Positions 1 through 11,221 of a stretch of 64,000 bases of DNA are shown here, piece after piece. Location: assembly GCA_038025085.1 (NCBI GenBank), contig CM076143.1, forward strand, positions 35,362,501 to 35,426,500. The letters run 5' to 3'. Below the pieces are notes generated by a model. That model saw only the letters and a program-made list of their open reading frames with translations, made no database searches and had not been told where the DNA came from. Both the position numbers and the translations under genes were made by a program. The stretch comes from Tetragonia tetragonoides (lineage: Eukaryota; Streptophyta; Magnoliopsida; Caryophyllales; Aizoaceae). Position 1 is the first letter of the stretch. The number at the start of each line of letters is the position of its first letter.

Positions 1-1118
1 GAGGAGCATAGCCGAACATAAGATCCCTTTATACCCCGATGCTAAGCCATTCAAGCAAAAACTCCGGCGCCTCAGACCAGAATGGGCACTGAAAAAAAAC
101 AAGAGGTATAGAAGCAACTCGCCGCTGGGTTTATTGTGGTATCAGATTATCCTTAATGGATTGCAAATGTGGTTCCAAAACTGAAGAAAGATGGCCGAGT
201 CAGAATGTGCGTTAATTTCAGAGACCTAAACAAAGCTAGCCCAAAAGATGATTTTCCCTTGTCACACATTGACCTCTTGGTAGACAACACTGCTGATTAT
301 ACTCTATTGTCATTTATGGATGGTTACGCAGGATATAACCAAGTACAAATGGCCGAAGAAGATATGAGCAAAACAACGTTCATAACTCCTTGGGGGACCT
401 ATTGTTACAGGGTAATGCCCTTTGGATTAAAGAACGCAGGTGCAACTTATCAAAGGACTGCTACAACCTTGTTGCATGACATGATGCATAAAGAAGCCGA
501 AGTTTATGTGGACGATATGATTGTGAAGTCAAGATGTCGGGAGGGACACGTTCAGGCGCTCCATAAGTCCTTTGAGAGGCTGTGCAAGTATAACTTCCGA
601 CTGAATCCCCAAAAGTGTGCATTTGGGGTAACGTCAGGCAAAGTGCTGGGTTATGTGGTCAGTCAAAGGGGAATCAAAATTGATCCATCCAAGATCAAAG
701 CCATTGTTGAAATGCCACCACCCAAGAATGAAACAGAAATCAGGGGGTTCCTCGGTCGACTTCAATACATTAGTCGGCTTATCAAAGTTCACCATAACAT
801 GTGAACCCATATTCAAGAAATTGAAGAAGGGGGTCAAAATCGAGTGGGATGACCAATGTCAAGAAGCATTCGACAAGATTAAAGACTATTTGGCCAACCC
901 ACCTATTCTTGCTCCTCCCAAGCAAGGCATGCCGCTAATCCTCTACTTAGCGGTAACTAACACGGCCATGGGGGCCATGCTAGCCCAAGTCATAGAGGAC
1001 AAGGAACGAGCCATTTATTACTTGAGCAACAAATTATCGATTACGAAACCATATACTAGAGCCTTGAAAAGACTTGTTTGGCTTTGGTCTAGGAAACGAA
1101 GAAGCTCAGACATAACAT
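1..1118 (+). pseudogene. Truncated Tat-type Ty3/gypsy pol: reverse transcriptase and start of RNase H (element X)
   Basis: This copies retrotransposon RNA into DNA; only the middle of pol is in the window. The reverse transcriptase reads from about 169 to 804 and shows the FMDGYAGYNQ palm motif and an intact YVDD catalytic box at 505-516. A frameshift near 785 moves the reading frame to 790-1110, where the start of RNase H follows (FKKLKKG, then AMGAMLAQ). Similarity stops at about 1118, where an unrelated inverted LTR fragment begins, so RNase H is cut and integrase is absent. The sequence closely resembles the pol of Y (7860-8710) and Z, which places it in the Tat lineage. It may be the 5' part of the element whose 3' region lies at 19815-26605; that link is an inference from position and orientation. 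Confidence 0.9.
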
Positions 1119-1476
1119 CCTCTTCAACTGAACCCTATGGTTTGTTTATATATAAAAGGGGGAGATGCCAGGGTTAGGCATGGAAATCAAATGAGCCTCG
1201 AATTTGTCGTCCCCGAGAAAAGGTCTAGGTGGCCATACAGCTAGGCCGAGCGGCTGAGCTGGCAGGACAAGCGGTCAAGCCGCTTGGCTAGTGGCACAGC
1301 CGCTTGTCCGATCGACCACCGCTTGAACTCAAGCGTGGCCGCTTGGACCTGGAGTGGCATGCCTGTATTGGCGCCTGACTGCTTTTATAAGCGGGGGAGG
1401 CTTTTCCGAGGGGGTCCATGCGGAATTGACTGAGTTCCCTTGTTTGACCAAGGGTTGACTCATGGGTTTGGGTTCC
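1119..1476 (-). repeat. Inverted LTR fragment, left half
   Basis: Read on the minus strand, this matches the inside of the Y LTR: positions equivalent to about 1703-2113, including the reverse of the TATA region and the GC-rich palindromes. It ends at 1476 exactly where the Y 5' LTR begins. The missing outer part of the same inverted LTR continues at 19580-19814 on the far side of Y. The two pieces are therefore one LTR split by the Y insertion. The last five bases (1472-1476, GTTCC) serve as the left target duplication. Confidence 0.85.
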
Positions 1477-1849
1477 TATAGACACCAAAAATTGTGTCTA
1501 TAATAAGTCCCCGTAAAAACTCGATGATGAAAGGATTCGATTTTGCTCGAACTTGAGTTGCGAGAATAATTGCTCTGATGATTAGCCCAGTTCATTGGAA
1601 TTAACTAGTGGAAGCCTTTTGTACAGGTGATCCAAACCAGTTGGACTCAATTCAACTGGGGTCCAAAGCTGAGAGATAGGCCTCTTTGAACCTAAGGGCC
1701 CGAAAGGGAACCCAAACCCATGAGTCAACCCTTTGTCAAACAAGGGAGCTCAGTCAATCCCGCGTGGACCCCCTCGAAAAAGCCTCCCCCGCTTAGAAAA
1801 GTAGTCAGGCGCCTATACAGGCATGCCACTCCAAGTCCAAGCGACCACG

Positions 1850-2080
1850 CTTGAGCTCAAGCGGTGGGCGCTAGGACGAGCAGTTGTGCCGCTAGGTCAA
1901 GCTGCTTGACCACTTGCCCTGCGTCTAAGCTGCTTGCCAAGCGGCTTGACCGCTTGTCCTGCCAGCTCAGCCACTTGGCCTAGCTGTATGGCCGCCTGGA
2001 CCTTTTCTCGCGGACGGCAAATTCGAGACCCATCTCGGTTAACGTGCCAAACCCTGGCAACTATCCCTTTTCTGTATAAA
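1850..2080 (+). promoter_or_regulatory. Y 5' LTR promoter: palindrome cluster and TATA-like box
   Basis: GC-rich short inverted repeats occupy about 1850-1990, including one exact 13-mer GCGGCTTGACCGC. A TATA-like box, CTGTATAAAC, lies at 2072-2081. The same order appears in the 3' LTR (cluster 18340-18425, CTATATAAAC near 18510). The start of transcription is inferred to lie 25-35 bp downstream of the TATA box. Confidence 0.6.
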
Positions 2081-2159
2081 CAAACCCTAGGGTTCAGTTG
2101 AAGAGGTTGGGAATTTGAGAGGTTGGACATTCTCTCTAAAAGGGTGGTCTTTTGGTTGG

Positions 2160-2160
<1 letters not shown>

Positions 2161-2220
<60 letters not shown>
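2161..2220. repeat. (CT)n microsatellite in Y 5' LTR
   Basis: An uninterrupted run of about 29 CT units lies in the leader part of the LTR. The matching run in the 3' LTR is roughly twice as long. Confidence 0.98.
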
Positions 2221-2224
<4 letters not shown>

Positions 2225-3101
2225 TAAACCAGAAATTCTGATCCTACTCCTTCTTTAGGTTAGCTCTAACACCACATAATAAACCTTCACACTTCATCAA
2301 GAGCATGAATTCAAGCATTATAGCCCAATAAGTTCATTGTCAGCATCCAGGTAATCCAACCTGAGGGTTTTTGATAAATTTTTATATTGCTTGTTATTAC
2401 TAACGATTTTGGTTTATGTGATATGTACCTGCATGGCGCGTTTTGAGCAAAAGGGCTTGTATTAAGCCTATGTAATGGATGAATGAATGTTGTTTTAATT
2501 TTGTTATTTATTGCTTCTTATGATTAAATTATGCCTTGCTTGTGGGTTGGTGGATGAATTATGGTTTTGTCTTCTAACTTGCAGGTTTTAGCATATTTAT
2601 CGTTTTTTAGCAATAAAAGCACGTAATTTGTTAAATTGTTAAAAGTGGTCACAATAATAATGTTTATTCAACCCATTAGTTAAAACTAGGAATTTGGACA
2701 AATTGAACCTTGTTTGGAACCGTAGCATTAATAATTATATTGCATCTATTAGTAAAGTCCGTTGTTGTCAACGGGCGAGTTGGGTGCCTAACACCTTCCT
2801 AGCTTGTACTCACGCCCCCGAACTCATTTATGAAGTCAATTTCCCCAATAGGGATTGGGGTGCACAAGAATTGAGTTGACATCTTTCTAGACTATCGACT
2901 TGATTCCAAGGTTTCCAAATTACCTTAAATTTGGTGGCGACTTCCGACAATCTTAATCATGTCCTTAGTGCAAAAGGAAAATTTTAATGTGCATTCACAC
3001 TCAAGGGTTCACGAAAACCCGAACGACCGCGCTCCCCCAGGCTGCTCGAAACCCGAAGGAAAAAGGGGGCGAAAAAGGGGAGAAAAATACGGTAGCCTAC
3101 A

Positions 3102-3120
3102 GTGGCGACTTCACTGGGAC
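3102..3120 (+). other. Primer-binding site of Y
   Basis: GTGGCGACTTCACTGGGAC directly follows the LTR end. Its complement ends in CCA, as expected for the 3' end of a tRNA primer. The same motif, slightly changed, follows the Z LTR at 48734-48752. Tat/Ogre elements often use tRNA-Arg here; that assignment was not tested. Confidence 0.75.
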
Positions 3121-3238
3121 ATGATTAAGAGGGTGTAACTTGAAATCGATTCATTATCATTATTTTTGTTTGGTTCATTACCTTGAGTGTTCTTATTATT
3201 ATTTTGTGACTTGTCATTCATCTATTAATTTGCATTCA

Positions 3239-4681
3239 TGATAGCCCCCCGCAAGTGCACGGGTATATCGTCGTAATAAAATATCGTATCCACAAGGAGC
3301 TTTCGATTCCAAATACTAAGGTTTCTTAAATATAACAAGCTAGGCAATCAATAGCGAATTTTTGTAGATTTTAGCAAAGAACTAAATCACTAAAAATAAT
3401 GTGAAAATAGCGAGACTAAAGAACCTAGGGTTGATTTCACTCAATTAAACTATTTGATGCGGATAAATAAACTTCAACTAGCATGTCATATCGAATGTTG
3501 CAAGGACGGACAAAGAACCTAAAACCTTCTCTCGAAGAATTAAAGGCAAAAATCAATATAAAACTCGACTACCTATTCTCATGGACTCAAGCAAATATCA
3601 ACAACATGAAGAACATAATTCTATCAAAGAAGCCCCAAGTAATTCTAACCTACTCTCGTGGTTAGGCAAACTTGATGAAAGATTGAGTTCGGGCGATCAA
3701 GATTCTTCTCTCGAATTCAAATTAATCACCAAGGATAAACAATAAGCAAACACTCAATCATTTTGCAACACTCTAACGACATGCTAGTTTCCAATTATCT
3801 AATTAAACATCAAGCAATTCAATCAAGCTACATCAACCCTAGATAAAGGGGAATTAGCTACTCTTACTATTCAAGAACAATAAGCACACAAAGAAAACTA
3901 AATTAAACATGAATGAACAACAATTCAAGAACAATGATAAACTAAAGTGAAATTAATCTAAAAGAAATAGAGAGATGGGAAGAGAAAGTAGGGATAAAAA
4001 ATACCCAAAAGTGCTTGAGTTGATAATACTCAAGAACTTGAACAAAGCTTGAAAAGAACAACTCCAATCTTCAAATTACAATAATAAACTAGTGTTTGAT
4101 TCTAATCTAATGAGCATAAAAGTTTGAAAGAGAATATGGGGTGCTAAGAGATGGTGAAAGAGATGAGTTCTCTCTCCTTTTATAACTCCTAAAATGTCTC
4201 TAGTCGGATCCAAGTGAAAAGACAAAGGAATGGCAAAGGTCAAAAGTTGAAATCGCATTTTCCGGCAGGTTGCATGGTCGTGCGGAAAATATGAAGGAAA
4301 GTTGCATGGTCGCGCAACCCTTCTTGAGCTCACTGACTTACTTGCATGGTCATGCAAGGTTTCGCCTTCAAACTCGCATGGTCGTGCAAGTACAATTTTG
4401 CCTAGAACTTCGTATTTGTACTTCTTTTCTTGTTTGGCTTTCTCTAAAGCATTTTCCTTGACTTCTTCTTTGACGATTGCGACTCTAAATCATCTCCAAA
4501 ATCTCTACCAAGCCTTGGGGTCTCAAAATGTCCTAAAAACACATCAAAAAAACAAACATACCCCAAGTAGTCATCTTTATCAAAATAATTATAAAATCTC
4601 ATAAAGAAATGATATAATTATCATGAAACCAATCAAATGAGTGCGAGTATCACATGAATAATAGCTCAATTTACGCACTCA
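3239..4681 (-). repeat. 3' LTR of nested inverted element W
   Basis: On the minus strand this 1443 bp block starts TGAGTGCG and ends GGGCTATCA. A polypurine tract (AACTTGGGGGAGTTTAA, 4682-4698) lies immediately upstream of its start, and non-W sequence of the Y leader lies beyond its end. It is therefore a 3' LTR inserted in reverse into Y. The terminal block with CGCAAGTGCACGGG is a common plant gypsy LTR feature. No second LTR of W is visible, so the target duplication cannot be checked. Confidence 0.75.
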
Positions 4682-6017
4682 TTAAACTCCCCCAAGTTTA
4701 AGTCTTTGCTTGTCCCCAAGAAAAACACATTAAGACAAAGGAGACGGGGAACAAAGGACAAGGGATCACCTTCTCAAACCATGTTTCAAAAGCAACATCA
4801 AGGCCAAAAGAATTAACCCAAGTCAAGAACAATAGTGACATAGCTGTTCGAATTCACAGAGCACATCATGTAATAGCGATCCCAAACATCCAATCTTACC
4901 ACAAGACCCACTCTCGAATGTAGCATAGGAAAGTAGAAAGACCCTCATTTTAGGTAAGTGGACACTCACACTCAAGTGTTTAAAATTGACAATCAAAGTC
5001 GGTTTCTCTCAGTACTCATCTCAAAAGTCATGGTTTACTATATGCTCACCGATCATCTCACATCTCCTCCGCTAAGGACAATTGATATAAACGAGTCAAG
5101 AGGACTTTCATAGGTTGTAATGTAGGTGTAAGGGTGAAGGGTAGGACAAATTCGTTCGAATAGTTGGCTGAGGATGTCATGAAACTAGTGGAGCAAAAAT
5201 CATTAATTCACCTCATGCATTAAGGTAAACAATGCGGAACTCTGACTAACAAAAAGCAACATCTAACCAATATCATCAAATAAACTCTATTAAAATACTC
5301 CTCATTCAAGCACAACTTTCAAGAGTTCAACCTTTTTATTCCTTTTTTTCTTTTTTTTGAACTTTTTTAGCCCTTTTTTTTTTTTTTTTTGATAAGAACC
5401 AAACTTTGAATTTCAGCCATTCTTTCTAGAGCTTACACAAACCGCGGAGTTAAACATTGTGAAATGTACCATAAACTTCAAAGCTAATCCCTACTCCACA
5501 AGTCTCATGACGAAAGGGTAAACATGATTTTTCCGGTCAAAAAGCTTGTAACGCGGGTGAAAGCAGAGAATAGGCAAAGCTCAAAGTGGTTCACAAAGGG
5601 ATAAATTGCCAAGGGTAGGCTTATTTGGCTATTAGCTAAAGATTCAAAGAATGCCTCAATCATACTCGTTCAATCAATGTCAAGTGCGGACTCGACGGAG
5701 AAAAGAGAAATGAATTCTCTACGGAGAGGTTGAGAAACCTCTCCCCAAGGTGAGTTCTAGAAACCAATAACTAAGAGAGAGTTTCACGCATGAAAAACAC
5801 AAAAGACCGTAGTGATGCACGGTCTTCAAAGCTCAAAACTCACGGGTCAATTTGGTCTATCCAACTCAACTATGCAACATTCAAGAGTCATCATCATCAT
5901 ACACGCCACAAACCATGAATCGCAACAACAATCCTTCTATGTAAAACTTAGGGTCAATCACATTGTCTCAAGAACAAGAATCAATCCTTTGGACCAATCC
6001 TCGGAAACAAGACGGTG
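4682..6017 (-). mobile_element. Element W: 3' internal, noncoding remnant
   Basis: Sequence continuous with the polypurine tract of W, with no usable reading frame. It holds homopolymer runs near 5335-5393 (T-rich, interrupted). The Y gag-like reading frame resumes at about 6018, so W is truncated there and the Y sequence that once lay between 3238 and 6018, including most of gag, was lost or replaced. The right border is approximate. Confidence 0.55.
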
Positions 6018-6929
6018 AATGTTCCCACTCCAAACAACAACACCAATCCTCTAGGTGCTGTTTTTGTCATTATAAATGAAGAGGAAGAAAAGGACCCCTC
6101 TCGCTTGATTGTGCCAATTGGACATTCTATCCCACCATTTAAGCTTGACTCCCTTCACATAGAGGTAGCCGGAATTTGAGATAGTGATGAAGAAGATGAC
6201 CTTCAAACAATAAAAAGCAACTCAAAGAAATCATTGGAAGAATTGCCCATGGAAATCACCGTTGGTCTAAAACAAATAGACGAGGAGGTAACTAACATTG
6301 AGATGAAGAGAAAAGAAAGATAGGACGCAGAAGCGCAGTCCGTATCTATCCTCCATCAAAGCATAATTATCCCACTTAGTCACACCTCATTCATGAGGGA
6401 TATGACCAAAAGGGACTTTTCCCCATTACCTCTCTGCCTTACTCACACTCTTGAAATACACATAAGTATTGGGATCATACGACCACTGGGACCTACTCCT
6501 GATCCTGTCTCTCCAGGGATTGCCTGGCACCCACGTAAGTTTTGCAATTACCACAGGGGAAGAGGCCATGACACTGATGAATGTTGGGCACTGAAACACA
6601 GAATTCAAGATCTTATAGAAGTTCAGCCATGTAGCTACAAAAGTACCGCCAATCCCGAGAAGGAATACCATAACCGAATGCCAAATAGGTTACATACCTC
6701 CCTCCTTTCAACCCCAACTCAAATCTTTCAAGATCTTTGTTGGAAAGGTATTCTAGATCCCATCGGGCCAACACCTGATCCAGATCCAGGGAATAAGAAT
6801 ATGAACTGGAACAATACCTCTTTTTGCATCTACCATCGAGGAAGAGGACATCATAAGGACGAGTGTGCACACCTGAAACGCAAGATACAAGACCTCGTCG
6901 ACAAGGGGGTCATTTGCATGACATGAGAC
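6018..6929 (+). pseudogene. Y gag remnant with two zinc-finger-like nucleocapsid motifs
   Basis: The gag product packages element RNA. Only its C-terminal part remains here. The clear part is 6393-6926, which holds two copies of a Cys-His-His-Cys motif of form C-x2-H-x4-H-x4-C: CNYHRGRGHDTDEC near 6540 and CIYHRGRGHHKDEC near 6827. Each is preceded by a GPTPDP segment and followed by an IQDL helix. Z has only one such motif at the matching place, so the Y copy looks duplicated. Upstream (6018-6390) the reading is broken by stops and is acidic. No capsid domain is seen. Confidence 0.75.
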
Positions 6930-7799
6930 CTTATCCGACACCCCTGACAAAGAAAGGATCACCTTCATCCCACCTTTGCCTGTAAGAAGGAGGCTAAACT
7001 TTGATTGGGTAGAGGACACACCCAACAACGCTTTGGGTCTATTATTTGGACAAGAGCATCGCCATCCAGAAGATGAGGAGCTCCACAATGTCAATAACAC
7101 ATTTCAAGATGCGAACTTTGACCCAACTAAGTTGATCACTCCAAACGAGGGTCTACTCACGAAACAGAAACGCACCATAAGTTGGACAGGAGCCAACGGA
7201 AAGAAGATCAAGATCACTATCTCTGAAGAATCCAAGCCCGACACCGACACTGACTCTGACCGGACTGAGTCTGATTCTGAAGAGGAGTCTGATATAGTAG
7301 AGTCGGGTGGTCCACACAAATCTATGTTTAATTCTATTTGCAAGTCTAATGATGTTAAAGCCAATAGTAATGGCTCAGCTGATGTCCTAGTTTCCTCTAT
7401 CATAAAATGATTACTGATTTTGCTTACTTCTTGGATTACTTAGTAGCCAATAATTCAAAAGATGAACAAGAATTGCCCAAAGAAGTAACTAAAGCACTAT
7501 TAGAGCATGAACAAAAGACTTCAATTGTGGAAGAAACAGAATCAATCAATCTGGCAAGCGATCAAGAGCCGCGCCAAGTGCGCATTGGCTTATCGTTAAC
7601 TCCCAAGGAGCGAGAAAGATTTGTAAATCTCTTAAAAGAATACATCGACGTTTTCGCTTGGTCCTACAAAGATATGCCGGGAATAAGTCGTGAGATAGCA
7701 CAGCATACAATATCGCTCAATCCTGATTTAAAATCGGTAAAGCAAAAACTTCGGAGAATGAAACCTGAGTGGACATTGAAAATCAAAGAAGAGGTATAG
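6930..7799 (+). pseudogene. Y linker between gag and reverse transcriptase; protease missing
   Basis: Two reading frames (6976-7410, 7407-7799) overlap by 4 bases. The first has an acidic Asp/Ser/Glu tract near 7235-7300 that matches the linker of Z (44084-44857). The second ends in the conserved run-up to reverse transcriptase (FAWSYKDMPGI, then IAQHTI). In Z the protease lies between the zinc finger and this linker; here only about 50 bases separate them, so the protease appears deleted. A stop at 7797-7799 separates this part from the polymerase frame. Confidence 0.8.
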
Positions 7800-8480
7800 A
7801 AACAGCTCGCAGTAGGGTTTATTAGGGTTGCTCAATATCCAAAATGGGTTGCTAACATAGTGCTCGTTCCAAAAAAGGATGGCAAAGTAAGGATGTGCGT
7901 CGATTTCAGAGATCTAACCAAGGCAAGTCCAAAGGACGACTTTCCCTTGCCACATATAGACGTATTGGTGGATAATACCGCCGGACATGCCCTTTTATCC
8001 TTCATGGATGGCTATGCAGGGTATAACCAAATACAGAGGGCCGAAGAAGACATGCAGAAAACCACCTTCATAACCCAATGGGGAACATATTGCTATACCG
8101 TTATGCCTTTCGGGTTGAAGAATGTGGAAGCAACATACCAAAGAACCATGACTTCCCTTCTACATGACATGATGCACAAGGAAGATGAGGTATACGTAGA
8201 CGATATGATCATCAAATCCAAGGACAGAGAAGGGCATATACCCTCTCTAAGGAAATTCTTCGATAGGCTTCGAAACTACAATAGGAGATTAAATCCTCAA
8301 AAGTGCGCATTTGGAGTAACTTCTGGCAAGCTTTTAGGGTTCGTCATAAGCACAAGAGGCATCGAAATTGATCCTACCAAAATCAAAGTCATAAGAGATA
8401 TGCCCTCTCCCAAAAATGAAAAGGAGATAAGAGGATTCTTAGTACGGTTCCAATATATAAGTCGATTCATACCAAATTGA
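7800..8480 (+). pseudogene. Y reverse transcriptase
   Basis: RNA-directed DNA polymerase of the Ty3/gypsy type. The clear reading frame is 7860-8480 (206 codons). It shows LVPKKDGKVRMCVDFRDL, FMDGYAGYNQ with its catalytic Asp, MPFGLKN, and an intact YVDD box at 8193-8204. The connection to RNase H is broken by a one-base deletion near 8475. Upstream, 7800-7860 also reads as RT sequence in another frame. The catalytic core itself is whole, but no ATG-initiated polyprotein could reach it. Confidence 0.93.
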
Positions 8481-9430
8481 CTATTAAATGCGAGTCTATC
8501 TTCAAAAAGCTCAAAAAGGACACCAAATCTATATGGGATGATCAATGCCAACAAGCTTTCGACAAAATTAAGGAATACTTAGCTAATCCACCCGTATTGG
8601 TTCCGCCAATTCCAGTAAAACCACTTATGCTATACCTAACAGTCACAGAAACCGCCATGGGAGCTATGTTGGCCCAAAAGGTGGAGAATGACGAAAATGC
8701 AATATACTAACTTAGCAAGAAATTCCTAGAAGACGAAACACGCTACTCCACACTAGAGAAAACGTGTCTCGCATTGGTCACTGCAACAAAGAAGCTTCGA
8801 CATTACATGCTACAACACTCTATCCATATAAAATCAAGGATGAATCCACTAAAGTCCTTGTTCGAAAAACCCATTCTTAGTGGAAGAATCGCAAGATGGA
8901 CTGTCATGCTTTCAGAATTCAATCTACCTTTTGAACACCAAAAGATGATCAAAGGACATGACATTTCTGAACATCTCGCTGAAAACCCAGTTAATAGTGA
9001 AGATGCCCTACATGACTTTCCTGATGAAGGAATAATGAGTGTCGAAGAAAATACTTTGCAGTTATACTTTGACGGAGCATCAAACCAAAAAGGTTATGGC
9101 GTAGGAGTATTATTAGTCAGCCCAGAAGGCGCACATACTCCCATAGCCATCAAACTAGACCATGAGGTAACCAACAACAGCACCGAATATGAAGCATGCA
9201 TAATTGGTTTAGAAGCAGCAATAGAACTGCAAATTAAGGATTTAAAGGTATATGGAGATTCCACTCTCATCCTAAACCAAGTATCCAAAAAGTGAAAAGT
9301 GAAAGTGAATCCCTGGCACCTTACCAGGAATATTTTGAAAAGATAGCCAACTATCTCACTCATGTCCGTTTCACATACCTTCCTAGAGATGACAACCAGT
9401 TCGCGGATGCCTTAGCAAAAATGGCTTCCA
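8477..9430 (+). pseudogene. Y RNase H and second (archaeal-type) RNase H
   Basis: The first RNase H degrades the RNA strand of the hybrid; it spans 8477-8960 with a nonsense codon at 8708-8710. The second domain starts near 9057 (LYFDGASNQKGYG) and holds its Asp-Glu-Asp type pattern (FDGAS, STEYEA, YGDSTLI). It ends near 9420 after RDDNQFADALA. A one-base loss near 9290 shifts the frame between 8774-9295 and 9292-9927. A second RNase H after the first is diagnostic of the Tat clade. Confidence 0.88.
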
Positions 9431-10787
9431 TGATAAATATTCCAGATGATGTAATCTCCATGCCCATTCACATCCAAAGGCACACTGAGCCTGCCTTTTG
9501 TAATGCACTTGAAGTACGCGCCAATGAGGAAGAAGAAGAGGAATGGTTTACCAACATTCTTAATCTGCTAGCCAAAGGTGACTACCCTCCACAATCGACA
9601 CCTAGCGCACAAAGAGCTTTAAGAAGACTAGCCGCACAATCTATACATGTGCAAGGCAAACTTTATAAAAAGACACCACAAGGGCTAAGTCTTCTATGTT
9701 CAAAGGAACGTGAAGCAAGCAAAGTCATGAGCGACATACACAACGGTGTATGTGGTCCTCACATGAATGGACTGACCTTGGTCAAGAAAATCCTAAGGCA
9801 AGGATACTATTGGACTACAATGGAGAAAGACTGCATCGAATACGTGAGAAAGTGCACACGCTACCAATTCCACGCCAATTTACAACACAGACCTCCTACT
9901 CCTCTACATACATTCACTTCACCATGACCGTTCTCTACATGGGGCATTGACATCATTGGAAAAATCTCCCCTACTGGAAAAGGAGGCCATGAATACATAC
10001 TAGTCGCGATAGATTATTTCACCAAATGGGTTGAAGCTCGTTCGTATGCAAGAATAGCGTCGAAACACGTAGCAAAGTTCATACATGACAACATCATTAC
10101 CAGATATGGTGTACCCCACGAAATCATAAGTGATCACGGGACCCAATTCAAAAAGGATGTTGCTGAACTCTTCACCAAGTTTAAAATTCAACATCGACAG
10201 TCTTCACCTTATAGACCACAAACAAATGGAGCCGTAGAATCCACAAACAAGAACGTAAAGCAAACGATAACTAAGATGACGGAAAACTACAAAGATTGGC
10301 CCGACAAACTACAATTCGCCTTATGGGGATATAGAACTACTATTCGATCCTCAACAGGAGCAACGCTTTATTCTTTAGTATACGGAATGGAGGCGGTACT
10401 CCCAGTCGAGGTAGAACTCCCTTCCTTAAGGATAGCTTGGGAAAGTGAATTACCCGAAGTGGATTGGGTCGATGCCCAGTATGACCAATTGGTCTTGCAA
10501 GATGAAAGATGACTAAATGCCCTACATTATGGTCATGTCTCCAAGCAAGGATGGCAATACATTTTGATCAACGATTCAAGGCTAGAAGACTAAAAGAAGG
10601 AGACTTACTCCTAAAAGAGGTAAGACCAATTGTAGTCGATCCTCGGGGAAAGTTCAAGCCTAATTGGGCCAGCCCATACATCATCAAGACAATGTTATCC
10701 GGTGGGGCTGTAAAGTTAATGGATTTAGACGGCAACGAGTTCACTCAACTCACAAATATGGACCAACTTAAGCGATTCTATGCATAA
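9431..10787 (+). pseudogene. Y integrase
   Basis: This would insert the element copy into the genome. The N-terminal zinc-binding region is at 9690-9900. The DDE core runs from 9928: Asp of GIDIIG (9949-9951), Asp of SDHGT (10132-10134) and Glu of AVEST (10237-10239) are all present. A nonsense codon (Trp position) lies at 9925-9927, and frames shift again near 10510. The C-terminal part, 10509-10787, has the GKFKPNW and PY.I type segment of gypsy integrases and ends at a natural-looking stop. No chromodomain follows. Confidence 0.9.
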
Positions 10788-11221
10788 ATGTAAAATCTTT
10801 GAGAGAGCCCATTAAGGCACCAAATCCAAGTCAAAATCGGTCAAACCCACCCACGCGGGGCCCACGACCGAAAAAAAGAAAAAAGAAAAAAAAAACGAGA
10901 TTTGGTTTTACGAACTACATTGGCCTGATTCCGCATGGATATCTAGGTAACCCACGTAACTTGGGCCCGGCCACTTTGATAAAATAAATCTCTAAAGGTG
11001 TTTTAATCCGTTCGATTAATGCAAAAATAAGCATGTCTTTCATTAATATGGCTAAAGTCCATTACATGCTATAATAAAAAGAAATAAAGAAAGTGCGAGA
11101 AAGATAATTAATAAATAAAAGGGCAATTCTAAACTACATCTATTTGGGCATGCAAACCCGTTATTTGAATTATACTACTAAGCACAAAAAGAACAAGACT
11201 TGCTAGACAACTAGAGGTGGA
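10788..11221 (+). other. Y 3' untranslated start
   Basis: No gene is seen. The stretch starts just after the integrase stop, has a poly-A-like run at 10873-10896, and ends at the stop codon of antisense gene A. Confidence 0.5.

Larger units (their letters stand above)
1477..3101 (+). repeat. 5' LTR of Y
   Basis: It begins TATAGACACC (the 3' copy has TGTAAACACC) and ends GCCTACA, just before the primer-binding site. It is 1625 bp against 1605 bp for the 3' copy. The main differences are a shorter CT run and an extra ~55 bp of GC-rich palindromic sequence near 1880-1940. The 3' part (about 2760-3060) holds a block also seen in the LTR of X (GGGCGAGTTGGGTGCCTAAC). Confidence 0.9.
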
